DNA from: Coprinellus micaceus
Taxonomy: Eukaryota > Basidiomycota > Agaricomycetes > Agaricales > Psathyrellaceae
Direction: 5' to 3'
Assembly: GCA_951394405.1 (NCBI GenBank)
Contig: OX596337.1
Coordinates: 2,170,001-2,234,000 of the forward strand
Length of the DNA stretch: 64,000 nt
Shown: positions 10,611 through 22,000 of the stretch, one piece after another
Layout: the number at the start of each line of letters is the position of its first letter
How positions within the stretch are numbered: the stretch's first letter is position 1
Made by a program: the position numbers and the translations under genes
Notes under the pieces: model-generated
The model's database searches: none
What the model was told of the DNA's origin: nothing
What the model saw: only the letters and a program-made list of their open reading frames with translations

Positions 10611-12662
10611 ATGAGCAGCTTCTTCGGCCTACCGCCAGCAGGTACAGGCACTGCGCCATCAGGGGGGCTCTTTGGGAACACCAATAACGCGTCTTCCACG
10701 GCAGGCGGAGGCACGACTGGTGGCCTTTTTGGAGGTGAGTAGATTGACCTTGGATCTGTGATGAGTCGTAAAGTGACGCGAAAGGGTAGCGAAACCTGCT
10801 GGAAGTATGTTTGGAAACACGGGAACCACTGGTGCCACTACTGCTGGAGGTGGATTGTTTGGAGGAGGAGGAGCATCAACATCACCAGCCGCGACTGGAA
10901 CAACGGGCACGAGCACGGCGGGCGGCCTCTTTGGAGGTGGTAGCGCAGCGACCACGCCTTCAACGACCACTGGAACGGGCGGTGGTCTCTTTGGAGGAGG
11001 CCTTTTTGGAAACACGAATGCCAACACCACTTCTACGACCGCGACTGCCACACCCTCCGCTTTTGCTGGTTTCGGCACTAAACCGGCGGATTCTACTGCA
11101 GCCAAGCCTGCATCGAGTTGTACGTTATTTCTAGATCCTCACAATGCCCACCCTATAACACCATCTAGTCTTTGGACCGCCACCTGCTGCTGGAACCGCT
11201 GCTCCAACAGGTTCGTGAAATAATAACGTTACGTGTTCCACAGGTTGAACAAAGATCACAGGCGCCGCATCGACTACCAGCGGACTCTTCGGTGCGAAAC
11301 CCGCTGAGCCCACTACTGGGACGACCACAGCGCCGCCTGCTCTGGGTGGTGGACTATTCGGTACCAAGCCTGCTACTGCTACTACAACGGCCGCACCAGC
11401 ATCCACAGCAACCACTAGTGGGGGTTTATTTGGCGCGAAACCCACAGAAGCCTCAACGGGCGGTGGACTGTTCGGAGCGAAGCCCGCTGCGTCCACTTTG
11501 ATGACTGGAGGTGGGTTGTTTGGAGCGAAGCCCGCAGAAGGTACTTCGCCCGCGAATACGCTTGGTGGAGGATTATTTGGGGCGAAGCCTGCCGAGGCTT
11601 CGACGTCGACGACGGCCACTCCTGGCGGTTTGTTCGGTGCGGCGAAGCCCGTAGATAAGAAGGATGGAGCTACGGCGAGTGAGTATATTTATATCCATCG
11701 GCCCAACGAGCGGGACTCATCGGTGCATTGCAGCTTCGACCTTCACTCTCGGTGCCCTTGGCGGCGCTAAGCCAGAAGAGAAGAAAGAAGAAAACAAAGC
11801 GGCTGGGGGTAAGCACGCAGTTTTTATCTCAAGACCTCCGAAACTCATGTAGTTGTACTCTCAGCCGCATCTGCACAGCCTGTCGTAGCAGTTCCCCCTC
11901 CATCCATGCTTCGTGGGAAGACCATCGAAGAGATAGTAAATCGCTGGACGTCCGAGCTCGAAACTCACGTTAAGGACTTCTCCAAGTTCGCACAAGAGGT
12001 CGTGGTTTGGGATCGCGCGTTGATCGAGAACGGCAACAACGTACGCCTTCCTTGCCCCGTTATATGTAGAAACTTAACGAGCCTTTCGCGCACCCTAGCT
12101 CGCTGCATTGTATTCTCATGTCCTTGCGGCGGAGCGCCAGCAAACCGAGATCGACCAAACCCTGGACCACATCGAGCAGCAGCAGAATGATTTGCTTTCA
12201 ACCCTCGATGCATACGAAAAGGTCTCTGGCGAGATCCTAGGCGGCCAAGGAGGTGGCCTTCGTTCATTGGACACTGGCCCAGCCGACACGGAACGAGACA
12301 AGAAGTAAGCATAGCACACCACCTCCCCAGAGACAAGCATATTAACCGTTCTCGCTTCCAGCTACATGCTCGCCACGGACCTGCACACAAATCTCGACGA
12401 CCTCTCCTCCTCGCTGACCCAGATGATTGACGCCGTAAATGCCTTGTCAACCACGCAGAAACCTGTGACCGAGGGTGCGGACGATCCAATGGCGCAGATT
12501 TCGCAAGTGCTGAGCAGCCACTTGGAGAGCTTGCAGTGGATCGACACTGCCACTCGTGAGTTGGATACCAAGGTTGGCGAGGTTGAACGGAGAGTGAAGG
12601 AGTCTGGACACACAGTAGGCACCGGGCAGAAGGGCCGTGGGGGATTCGGCCTGAACCATTAG
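10611..12662 (+). CDS. NSP1: Nucleoporin Nsp1 (Nup62 family)
   Basis: Central-channel FG nucleoporin. Start MSSFFGLPPAG at 10611. The N-terminal 350 residues are Gly/Thr/Ser-rich with GLFG units. The first part has GGLFGG and MFGNTG spacing; the second has a regular GGGLFGAKPAE repeat (about 11270-11650). A linker rich in Lys/Glu (PEEKKEENKAAG) follows. The C-terminal coiled-coil Nsp1_C domain begins at SMLRGKTIEEIVNRW and includes VVVWDRALIENGNN, LYSHVLAAERQQTEIDQ and HIEQQQNDLLSTLDAYE; it ends GRGGFGLNH. This domain assembles the Nup62-Nup58-Nup54 and Nup82 subcomplexes. I placed seven introns, three of them inside the FG region. The repeats are GLFG-like, not the FSFG type known for yeast Nsp1. 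Confidence 0.9.
10650..11660 (+). repeat. FG-repeat coding region of NSP1
   Basis: Imperfect in-frame repeats coding for GLFG cores, separated by Thr/Ser/Gly spacers and, in the second half, by AKPAE-type spacers. A long open frame on the opposite strand (11131-11619) is only the mirror of this low-complexity sequence. Confidence 0.8.
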
Positions 12663-12849
12663 AGAGATTCCTTCCCTCTTCCTTTCGCTATTTTCCAAGT
12701 CACGCTTTGTAAAGACACTGTATCATTGATTGTCCTCCGAATCTACTCTACTAATTATGCATGGGATGAGAAAGGAATATGAGGAGGGGATGCATGGAAG
12801 GTAAGAAAATGGACGGGGCGAACCGAACGAGTTGGAGCAAGGAACGTGC

Positions 12850-15800
12850 TTAGAGTACGCTGTATCGTCCAGCGGGAGCACCAGGGTTCCGTTGTTCTGC
12901 CTGCATCGCCGCGGCAGAGGCCTCGAGCAGGAGACGCTTGATCTCCCGAACCGCTTGTTCGACCCTTCTCTCCTCATTCGACTCGATGAGCAAGTGGAGC
13001 TTGGGCGGGCCTTCTGCCGGCGCCTCCTTTCCAGGTTCGTAGTAAATACCCTTGTTCGTGACGGATGCACCTGTCATGTCGATGAGCTGCGAAAAAGGTC
13101 ATCAAAGCTGCTCTTAAATGTGACTGATATGCGACACTCACCTGAACCATAGTCTCCTTGTTCGTAACCCGCCACCGTGCCTTCTGAGGGTAGTCATTGA
13201 TAGGTATAATCGCATGGAAGTCTGTCGAATCGGGATTCGTCTTCCTCCCCATGGACTCCTCCGGTGTCTTCTGCATCGAACTCTCGAACAACAACTTCGC
13301 CGCGCGCAACTGGGCGTTCAACTTGGCAACAACACTCAACGCTTGCTTGTGCGCCGCCGTGTCCTTCCCAGCCCTCGCAGCCGCCTCCTCTGCTGCGCGC
13401 ATCTGGTTCTGGAGTCTCTCTTCTTCCTTCGCGTGTGCAAGGCGCTTGGCCGCGGCGATGGCGTTCCCAAGGCCTGGTTTAGATGTGTCGGGCGCAGGTC
13501 CGCGCTTGATCTCAACCTTGAAGTTGCCAAAGGTCATGTCGTCGCCGGGCTTGGCCGTAGTCTCCTCCGTGGCAGCGGGCTTCTCTTCTTCGCCTGGTTC
13601 GCCGTAAGCCTTGCGCTCTGCTCGTTCCTTGGCATCTCGCTCCTTGTCCAACCTGTCCAATCCCTTGCCACCGAAACCGGATCCAGCTGCTTGAGCCTTG
13701 CCAGCCTTGACCTTCTCCAAAAATCCTGTAAACACGTTTTCAGCATTTGTTCGAGATTGAAAGAGAGTAATGACGCACCATTGGATAGATCCTCCAGTTC
13801 CTTGGGAATTGTCGCCTCACTCGCCTTCAAGGCACGGTAGATATCCACGGAATACCTCTCCTGCTCAGGAGTAATGAACGTGATGCAAGTTCCCTTGTTT
13901 CCAGCACGTCCAGTCCGCCCAGCACGGTGAACATAATCTTCCATGTGGTTCGGAGCGTCGTGGTTGATGACGAGTTTGAGCTGCTTGACATCCAAGCCAC
14001 GAGCAGCAACCGACGTGGCGATAACGATGGGGACAACCCCTGACTTGAAGTCGGCGATGGTAGAGTCACGATCGACTTGATCCTTGCCGCCATGCAACGA
14101 CATACAGAGGTAGCCTTTGCGCATGAGATCGCGGAGAAGGTTGTCTGCACCTTCTTGACGATCGACGAAGATGAGAGTCCTACACTCGGGGTCCTCGTTG
14201 TACATTTGGCCAAGAATCTCTAACAAACGGTTGAACTTGGTGTCCTCCCCACGTACTTCGACGATCTGATCGATCTCTGGTGCCACTACCGAACGGCCTC
14301 CGACCGTAATTTCGAGGGGTTTGCGCAAGATCTTGCGGGCCAACGAGTCCATCTGCTTGGGGAATGTAGCGGAGAAGAGGACAGTTTGCCTATCAGGTCG
14401 AATGTTATTGATGATTTTCATGACCTGAGGTTCAAAACCCATGTCAAACATACGGTCGGCTTCGTCAAGAACGACATAGGTGACTCGTTTGAGGTTCGTT
14501 ACGCGTCCCGAGTTGGCGGTTAGTAGGTCGATCATACGCCCAGGAGTGCAGACGATGATTTCGGCGCCTTTTTTTAGTTCAGCAATCTGGTCTTTGATTG
14601 GCGACCCTCCGTAAGCACAGACAGCCTAGTGAATTCATCAATGATTAGAAGGCAAGGGAGATCTCAAAGGACGCACCCGAAGACCAAGAACTTTCAAGAA
14701 CGGTTTGCATTCTCTATGAATTTGCACAGCGAGTTCGCGGGTGGGGGTCATAACAACAGCAACGGGGCCTTCCATCTGCTCCAGAGGCCGCTGGTCTTTG
14801 ATGTGTCGGAACATAGGGAGAAGGAACGCAATGGTTTTCCCTGAGCCTGTCTTCGCAACGCCGATGACGTCGCGTCCCGACATGATGGCTGGGATGGCTT
14901 GGGCTTGAATGGAAGTGGGGGAGGTATAGTTCAGGCGCTTGATAACGTCGAGACTGAAAAAGAATGGGTTTGGGTTAATTGGTTGACAAAGAGGACTCGA
15001 CACGCACCATGAGGCAGGCATCCCGAAATGACTCCACTTTATGGCCGGCTTGGGGCAGTCGATGCCGCGAATCTTAATCCCATCCAGAGCAAGACGAAGT
15101 AGCTCGGCCTCATCTTCCGTCATGGCTGCAATGTCGGGAGGAGGAACGTAGAATTCTTTGCGGAAGGATTCGTAACGAATTTTTGCGTGGTCGACAGTGG
15201 CAAATTCCTTCTTCTTGGCCTTCTTAGCAGCCAGAGCGAGAATATCTTCGGGATTGAGACCAGTGACGTCCAACTCGTCAGGCACGGGCTCTGGCTCATC
15301 CTCCGATTCTTCCTCCCCAAGACGCTCGTCGAGTCGGGACTTGCGCCCAGCACCGTTAGTCGTGATTTTCTGGGCATCCTCCAAGTTCACTTTCTTGACC
15401 TCCTCCTTCACTGTGCTCATGAATGCGTCCAAGGGGTCGAGTTCATCCTCATCAACGACCATCTCCGTTTGAGCTTTCGCCTTGATAACCTGGTCCATTC
15501 GGTTGGCTTCCTCGTCATCATCGTCGACGTCCAGGTCGCCCACGGTCGCAGCGTCATCATTCATGGTCATATCAACTGCGGGCATGTCCTCCAATTTTTC
15601 AAGCGTTCGCTTTGATTCGACGGCGTCGTCGAGAGAGTTCATGACCTTGGAGCTGGAAAATTCGGGCTTGATGGGCAGGCCTTTCAACCCAAGGCCACTC
15701 AAAGCTGTGCGGTTGAGGGTCGCAGCTGTTGACGGCTTTGCGGCAGTCGCGGTAGCTACAAATGGATCAAGTGTTGTGAAGTCAACGAAGTGGATGTATG

Positions 15801-16353
15801 AGTAGAGTCGCGCACCTGAGGTAGCAGATTTGCCTGCCAACGCCATGGCCTTTGCCTTCGCCTCATCGAGCGCCTTCTTTGCCTCCCTATCCTTCTTCCA
15901 AGCCTCGAGCTTAGCCCTTTTAGCCTTCAGTTTGTCGTCCTGGGGTGGGGGTGTGGGAGTCGCCTTGGCTTCTACCGCTGACGCTGACACTGCTGGTGGG
16001 GGCTGGTGTCGAAGAGGCGAAGCTGGTCGGCGTTCACGAGACCTGGACCGACGCCTGTCGTCCCTGCGGTCATCGCGAGCGGGGTCACGATGGGGAGGAA
16101 CACGTCTGTCATCCCGGTAGCGGTCATCCCTGTACCTGTCTCTATCTCGTTCTCGTTCTCTGTCCCAATCCCTGTCTCTGTCTCTATCTCGATACCTGTC
16201 CCGGTCTCTATCGTCGTCGTAGCGTGAACGGTGGATTGTGCTGGCCCTTTGTGTACTGCGCCTCGTCGGCGAGGGGGAGCGAGGAGATCGGTGAGATGGT
16301 CTTACCCTTTTATTCGGAGTGTCTGGAGACGCTGATCTGTCTCTGCGCGCCAT
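12850..16353 (-). CDS. PRP5: ATP-dependent RNA helicase Prp5 (DDX46)
   Basis: Nuclear DEAD-box helicase that remodels U2 snRNP for branch-site recognition. The chosen start is [10 protein letters not shown] at about 16353; an in-frame ATG at 16440 is possible but would crowd the promoter. An N-terminal Arg/Ser and Arg/Asp-rich tail, an acidic region ([13 protein letters not shown]) and the Prp5 signature before the core precede the helicase: Q-motif region ([14 protein letters not shown]), [49 protein letters not shown] and [10 protein letters not shown]. The tail is rich in Ala/Lys and ends with a conserved C-terminal domain ([17 protein letters not shown] ... GRYSVL). I placed five introns; the first (15756-15815, 60 nt) has no stop and a length divisible by three, so its retention would keep the frame. 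Convergent with NSP1. Confidence 0.92.
16110..16225 (-). repeat. Arg-Asp dipeptide microsatellite in PRP5
   Basis: Imperfect hexamer-like repeats coding for alternating Arg and Asp (with some Tyr and Glu) in the N-terminal tail of Prp5. Such RD/RS tails occur in spliceosomal helicases. Length is likely to vary between strains. Confidence 0.7.
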
Positions 16354-16503
16354 GGTGGTCGAGGATGAGGTGGGCAAACTCAAAGCACGACCAAAGTGCC
16401 TGGTTCGGTGGTTGGCCGTGTTTGCCATCGCCACTGGCATGTGACTCACCCACGGAGCTTGAATACGCCACAGCGCGCCAAACGGGTCTTCGTCCGCCGC
16501 GTC
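16354..16503. promoter_or_regulatory. Bidirectional promoter, PRP5 / PI31
   Basis: Only about 150 bp separate the two start codons, so both genes must share the region. No TATA box is apparent. Confidence 0.4.
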
Positions 16504-17631
16504 ATGTCCTCCAACATCCTCGACGCCTCTGCCTTGATATCTCTGCTGCCTAGTGTTCTACCTCCAGATCCAAAGAACCTATACTCTCAGCAGGATGCTC
16601 TCACTGCCCTGGTACACACCATTTTCGTCGCGCTCGCATTCCGTTTGACTGCTGTGGACGACTCCACCGCAGATACCAGCGATGGCAAAGTCTTACCTCC
16701 ACGATGGAATCAGAAAGGCCCAGCGCACTACGCGCTCAAGTACCGTCATGACCAGAGTAGCCTCGAGTTCCTCCTGAATGTATCCAAACTCGGTTCTCGC
16801 ACCCTCTTCAACGCCATCGCGCTCGAGGTATGTTGAGTAGATGGCCGCAATGAACTCTTGCCTGACCCTATTTTCAGACCGATAAAGTAGCTACCCTCGA
16901 CATAAATACCGACGACTTTACCTCTCCCTCCTTCTATCCCCATGACGTCCAGTCTGCGGACAAGCCGCTTGTCCATGGCTTCATCTCTTCAAATCGAGTC
17001 ACGGATTTGGTTTCTCAACTCCAGTTGAAAGTCATTCAGAAGTTGATTCCAGGTTTGCAAAAAGAAGGGTACGCTGAAGAGACGGAGCCTTCTGGCGGCT
17101 CGACCTCTACCCAGCCATCTTCCTCAGATAATCCACGACCCGCACGCCCTCAGGCAGGGCCACCACCCGGGGCTCCAGGCCAAAACCCGTACGGAGATCG
17201 AGTTTATCCTCCTCGAAACCCGTTGGAAGTCGGTCGCAGTGATTTAGATCCCTTCCCTGTCAATCCCTTCGCTCCCCCTTCCCTCTTTCCAGGAGCTGGT
17301 GGTGATGGAATGTTCGTCGGACCCAATCACCCGATCTTTGGTATAAGGGATGGAGCCAGTCCACGACAGGGGCCATGGGGTGGCGATGGCTTTTTGCCTC
17401 CACTCGGGGCGCCCCCAGGTGCCCGCTTTGATCCCGTTGGCCCTGCCTTCCCCAATCGCGGCCCACGGGGTAACTTCCCTCGTAACGGACTGCCTGGCGG
17501 TGGGAACTTGAGAGATCCTGACAACGACGAGTTTTTGCCTCCCAACTTGGTGAGTTCAGGTCTGTTTTCTACCTTGAGCGCTTCTAATCGCAGTGCGACT
17601 GTAGCACAACTACGGCAATATGTTCATGTGA
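16504..17631 (+). CDS. PI31-type proteasome regulator
   Basis: About 340 residues in three exons. Start [11 protein letters not shown] at 16504. The N-terminal FP/PI31-N fold (1-170) includes [16 protein letters not shown] and [20 protein letters not shown] Pro/Gly-rich C-terminal half follows with [12 protein letters not shown] last intron (GTGAGT to CGACTGTAG) joins this to HNYGNMFM and a stop at 17629-17631, the usual PI31 ending. If that intron were not removed, the reading would run on with an atypical tail. PI31/PSMF1 binds the 20S proteasome and Fbxo7-type partners; the last residues matter for proteasome binding. Identification rests on the fold pattern and the conserved C-terminus. 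Confidence 0.82.
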
Positions 17632-17921
17632 ATTTTCTGTAATTACGCTGATGTATTTGTACCGACCCCTCTCCTGCTTCCAATCCGAGGACTCTTTTGT
17701 GAGAATACTCTGTATGTGCCCACATCGCCCGCAAAGCTGTTACAGGACCGTCACGAGTTTCAGCTTGGGCCGTAAGCTCTGCATTGGTGTCCAGATTTGG
17801 AAGCCGACTGTCTACCACACCAACCGCATCAATCCCAAGCTTCATTGTGCCTCAAGGCCTTAAATACCGCTCACAGCGCTCATCCACCCTACCCTTACAT
17901 CTTCACAACACCAGAAGCGCC

Positions 17922-18910
17922 ATGTCGTCCCCATTGAAGTCCCCAGTGCGCAAGAGGCAGGCGACCATCCCGGGTTTCAGACCGCCTCCGCGCCCCAAGC
18001 GCACCCCGATCGCTGAAATGACCGTGCGTGAGCTCCACGACCTCCACAACTTCAACAAGCGTATCCTAGCATCACCGTGAGTACTCCTCTCCAAGTTCTG
18101 ATAGTTTGATATTCAACGATGTCGCAGTGGCGCCTCGACCTCGACCTATGTAGACCGGATACGAGCAGAGCAAGCCGCCGTCGAGTCCCGCCTCCTGGAC
18201 GAGGGAATTGATGATCTTAGTACGACCCTCAAGAAGACGAAAGTAAAGGGTGAAGGGGACATGGACGTCGACGAGGAGCCCGAGCCTGTGACGAGCAGAA
18301 CGATTGAAGCCAAGAAGAAAGCATTCGCTCAATACGTGAGTTCCCTACCTGTCAACCATCGGATGGGTCCCATCCACTACATCACCGCGATGTACCGTAT
18401 GCTAATCTTCGTCCAATTTCACTCAGGGTAAAGTACCGGTACTCAATGGTTCCAAGATAAACCAGGGCGCATCCAACTTCACCGTCGAAGACGCAATGGA
18501 GCTCGAGAGGCAGGCCTTTCTCCAAGAGAAAGAGCGTAGAGAACACCATTTGGAGAAGAAAAAGCGCCTCGGTTTACCAATCAAAGGAGAAGTTCTTACA
18601 AGGGAAGAACGTGAAGCTCGTATCTGGGCCTTCATGTACGTTGAATTGATAGACCCCGTTTCGATTACTTATATGACCCCGTCACAGGAATCACAAACCA
18701 ACCGAATCCGACTTGGAAGAGGATTATGACGAAGATTCTGACGAAGACATCGATCCCGCTTCTTGGTTTGAAGACGACCAGGACGACGGAAGAAAGGGTC
18801 AGAACATCATCGACCCGGATTCCCAAGAGGACGATCTTTCCGATCTCATTCGCGTTGACGAAAGTCGGGTCCCATACAACTTGAATTTCTACGGCAACGA
18901 AGGGGACTAG
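17922..18910 (+). CDS. Unrecognised acidic-tailed nuclear-like protein
   Basis: About 260 residues in four exons. Start MSSPLKSPVRKRQATIPGF at 17922. The N-terminus is basic and Pro-rich (RPPPRPKRTP), a possible nuclear localisation signal. It is followed by a helix (MTVRELHDLHNFNKRILAS), a second helix with AEQAAVESRLL, and an Asp/Glu segment. A long charged helix (ELERQAFLQEKERREHHLEKK) and a very acidic C-terminus (DYDEDSDEDIDPASWF; QEDDLSDLIRV) complete it. It ends NLNFYGNEGD. I do not recognise the family. The clean intron phases support a real gene. Confidence 0.7.
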
Positions 18911-19041
18911 TGCATTAAATTCATCCGCAGTGATACTATATATAAATCCGAGCAGAGAGATGGCAGAGTACTTGGTCGTCGGGGTATTATTGGTCGTGAG
19001 GCCAACTAGGACCAAGCGGCTCCAGAGGCAAAGGAGGCGCC

Positions 19042-22000
19042 TCAGCGAGCATGGACAGGACAGCTCTTTCCTCGTTGCAGCCACGAAGACAAGCAAGCTG
19101 GGCGAGGTCAGCGAAGGGAGTGGCTGAAGCGAAGACGAAGACCTACCACTGTGGAAGCTGCAGAAGCAGCTCAGCCGGGCCACCATGGAACCTACGGAGC
19201 AGATGGTCAGGTTCTGGCGCAGGAGAAGAGGTGGCGTCACGGCGTACCTTTAACGAATTCCTCGAGGCAAATAACACCTGTATCAATATTAGCAATCATG
19301 TACAATGAGTGCAAGGGACCGGATCACACATTCTACACCCAGGAGGGTGCTCTCTGCAGGCAGTCGGTACACGAGATACTTCGCAGATTGGGGAGACGTT
19401 GCACTTCCCCCTTCGAGGCAGTTCTTGACGTGCAACTCTTGCTCCATCGGACCACCGACCTCGTCCAGGCTCTGGAAGCACACAGGGCAGCTAGGTAGAG
19501 AGTTAGCAACCTGAACCTGAACCTGAACCTGAAGGGTCTACACACTCGGCTAGGTCGCTCAACTGTGAGCTAGACTGCCTCCGGGTCAGACTTCCGGGGA
19601 CGTTCAGGCGCTCTTGGTCGACGACGACGCGCTCGATAGTTTGCCCACCGGTCGTATGCAATCGAGGAGGGATGTCGCCATACACTTCGTCATAACACCC
19701 TTGGCAAACGCGCTGTGGAGTATTGCTAGAGGCAATTGGCACTGTTGGGTCCTGTACGATGTCGGAGGGGTCGAGCAGCACCCTCTGTGAGGAGCACCGG
19801 TCACAGAAGATGCGGCCACATTTACGGCAATGATGCTGAGGGTAAGTGGTCAGTGGGCGCCAAAAGCGACTATATATCTCAACTTACCCTCCGAGTAATA
19901 AAATTAAATCTTCGCTGGCAGTCTCTACACTGAGAGGCGGCTTCATCGCGTTCCCATTGAGCATTCAATTGATGAGGGGTGGGAGGGGTCCAGCGAGGAG
20001 TCAAGACCTTCTGAGGGGCTTCATGCGTCGGCACGCGGAAGTCGGGGGCTTGGGATAATTGGGGCGTCAGGTCAGCTGGGATGCGCGAGCTGCTCGCCCT
20101 CGAGAAATAATCCGTCGTTGAAATAGATGATCTAGAGGAGCCCGCTGGCGCAGGATAGTGGAATTCCTCATCGGAATCTTCATTCTCGTCAAGGTCGAAA
20201 TCGTGACCTGCAAGAAACTGGTAAGAAACTATGCGCATCGATACGAAGAGTAAAAACTTACCGTCCGTGCTTATGGTTAGACCAGAAGTGTTAGCAGCCG
20301 CCTTGCGACGCTCAAGCTCACGACTGTAGGCGTTTAGGAGAACTTCGGCTTGAATCCGACGTTCGGGGTCTTCGTCCTCTGCCCTTCGTCAGCACGTTAT
20401 GAGGTCACAAACATATCGACTCGAACGTACCCAATATTCCTTCTCTAAGCTCCATTGTGGCGCGTTCAAGCTTGGCGATAGCGCGGCGCACCTCAATGGC
20501 AGTTGCGGTAGCGCTTCCTGCTTCACTGGACTGTGATTGATTCCCAACAAGGTACCGAGCCCGTGCCACATAGTCACGGCTGGCTGGGGTGGCGGGCGTA
20601 AAGCTCTCCAGTTCTTGACCTTCGCTAGTAATTCTGGGGCTTGGCTCCTCAGTATAAGGAATCAGAGACCCGTCCGAGTCCAAGTAGTACATGGAGCCAT
20701 CCGGCTCTAAGAATGGAAGAGGGGGTATATCGAGCCTACGGCGCATAATCCTGACCCACCGCCGGCGTCTGACCCACGACGGATGCGCCCGGTTAGGATT
20801 AGACGAAGACAGTGATCCGCTTGAAGAAGCGCCAAACCCGGCCGCAACGATACCGGATCCGCTAAGGGCCCGCTGGAGTTGCGGCGGCTTCTCCGCCACC
20901 CAGCGATCATCGGGCTCGGTGAATGACTGAGCATATTGCCAGCCCTCTTCTGCGTCGACCCGGGGATGTGTGACATCGAGAGTCCAATCAGACCTGAGTT
21001 CCTGGAATTTAGTATCGCTATGATCACCGTAATGAACAGTGATTAAGGTGCTTACAGCCAGAAATGTGACTTTTCTCCCGTGTCATTAGACGAGCGTTCG
21101 GTTGGAGAGGGCTTCGGCAAAACCCAAGGAGATTCCCGAGCAGGAAGCTGCACCCCGCTGCGCCAAGCAGGGGTGTATTGCGCACCCGTATCAGCTTCTG
21201 GCATAGACAACTTCAGCTCAAACGGGGCACGCCGGCCGTTCCTACCTAAGCCGGAAGTGGAGAACTTGGGACGGCCGCCATAGACTGCCACTGTCTTGAG
21301 ACGTGTATCGAGCCTCTGGTTCTCGTATAGGATAAGGGGCATTGTCGTGTGCACTAGAAGTGGGTTGTAAGGGGTGCTAGCATGGCGCCAGTAAGTGGCC
21401 TCGGATTGCTGCAAAACCTGTGCTTCCGATGTAAGATCGAAGGGCGGCATGCGGTAGAGGGACCATACCTCGCAAATCCATATTTCGAACACTGCTGCCG
21501 CAGTGTCATAGGCAGTTTCGCCCCACTTATTCCGCACCAGAGGATTCGCCGACTGCTTGTTCAAGAGGTATAGCACAACGGGGAGGTGACCCTTGCTCGC
21601 AGAGTTCACTTGATCATGTCAGAAACGCATATAGCACCATAAGGTATACCACTCACTCAACGGTGTCCATCCGTCGTTACTCCGTACATCTACCCCTGGA
21701 ACTCCGTCATGGACCGCAGCCGCCCCTCCCTTCTCACACAGCCATCTCACAATGTCAAGGTAACCCTATTTGATTAATTTGTATCATATACCGTAGAGTT
21801 TGAGCCCAGAATGCACACACCTTGGACGCAGCATTATGAAGCGCGGTCCACCCATCGGCGTCGTGTGCGTGAACATCGGCCTTATCTGGTAGCAGATACC
21901 TAATGATATCGAAGTGCCCGTTCAAAGCTGCTTTATGCAGAGCGGTCTGAATTCAAAAGTACGTCAAGCCCAAGCCTTCTTAGTCGTGAGTCAGCTAAAA

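Noticed and set aside
11131..11619. Long minus-strand open frame rich in Ala/Pro/Val
   Set aside because: It mirrors the low-complexity FG repeats of NSP1.
13197..13840. Long plus-strand open frames
   Set aside because: Antisense to the PRP5 C-terminal exons; no intron logic or conservation.
15187..16550. Several plus-strand open frames rich in Ser, Val and Arg
   Set aside because: Shadows of the biased PRP5 N-terminal sequence.
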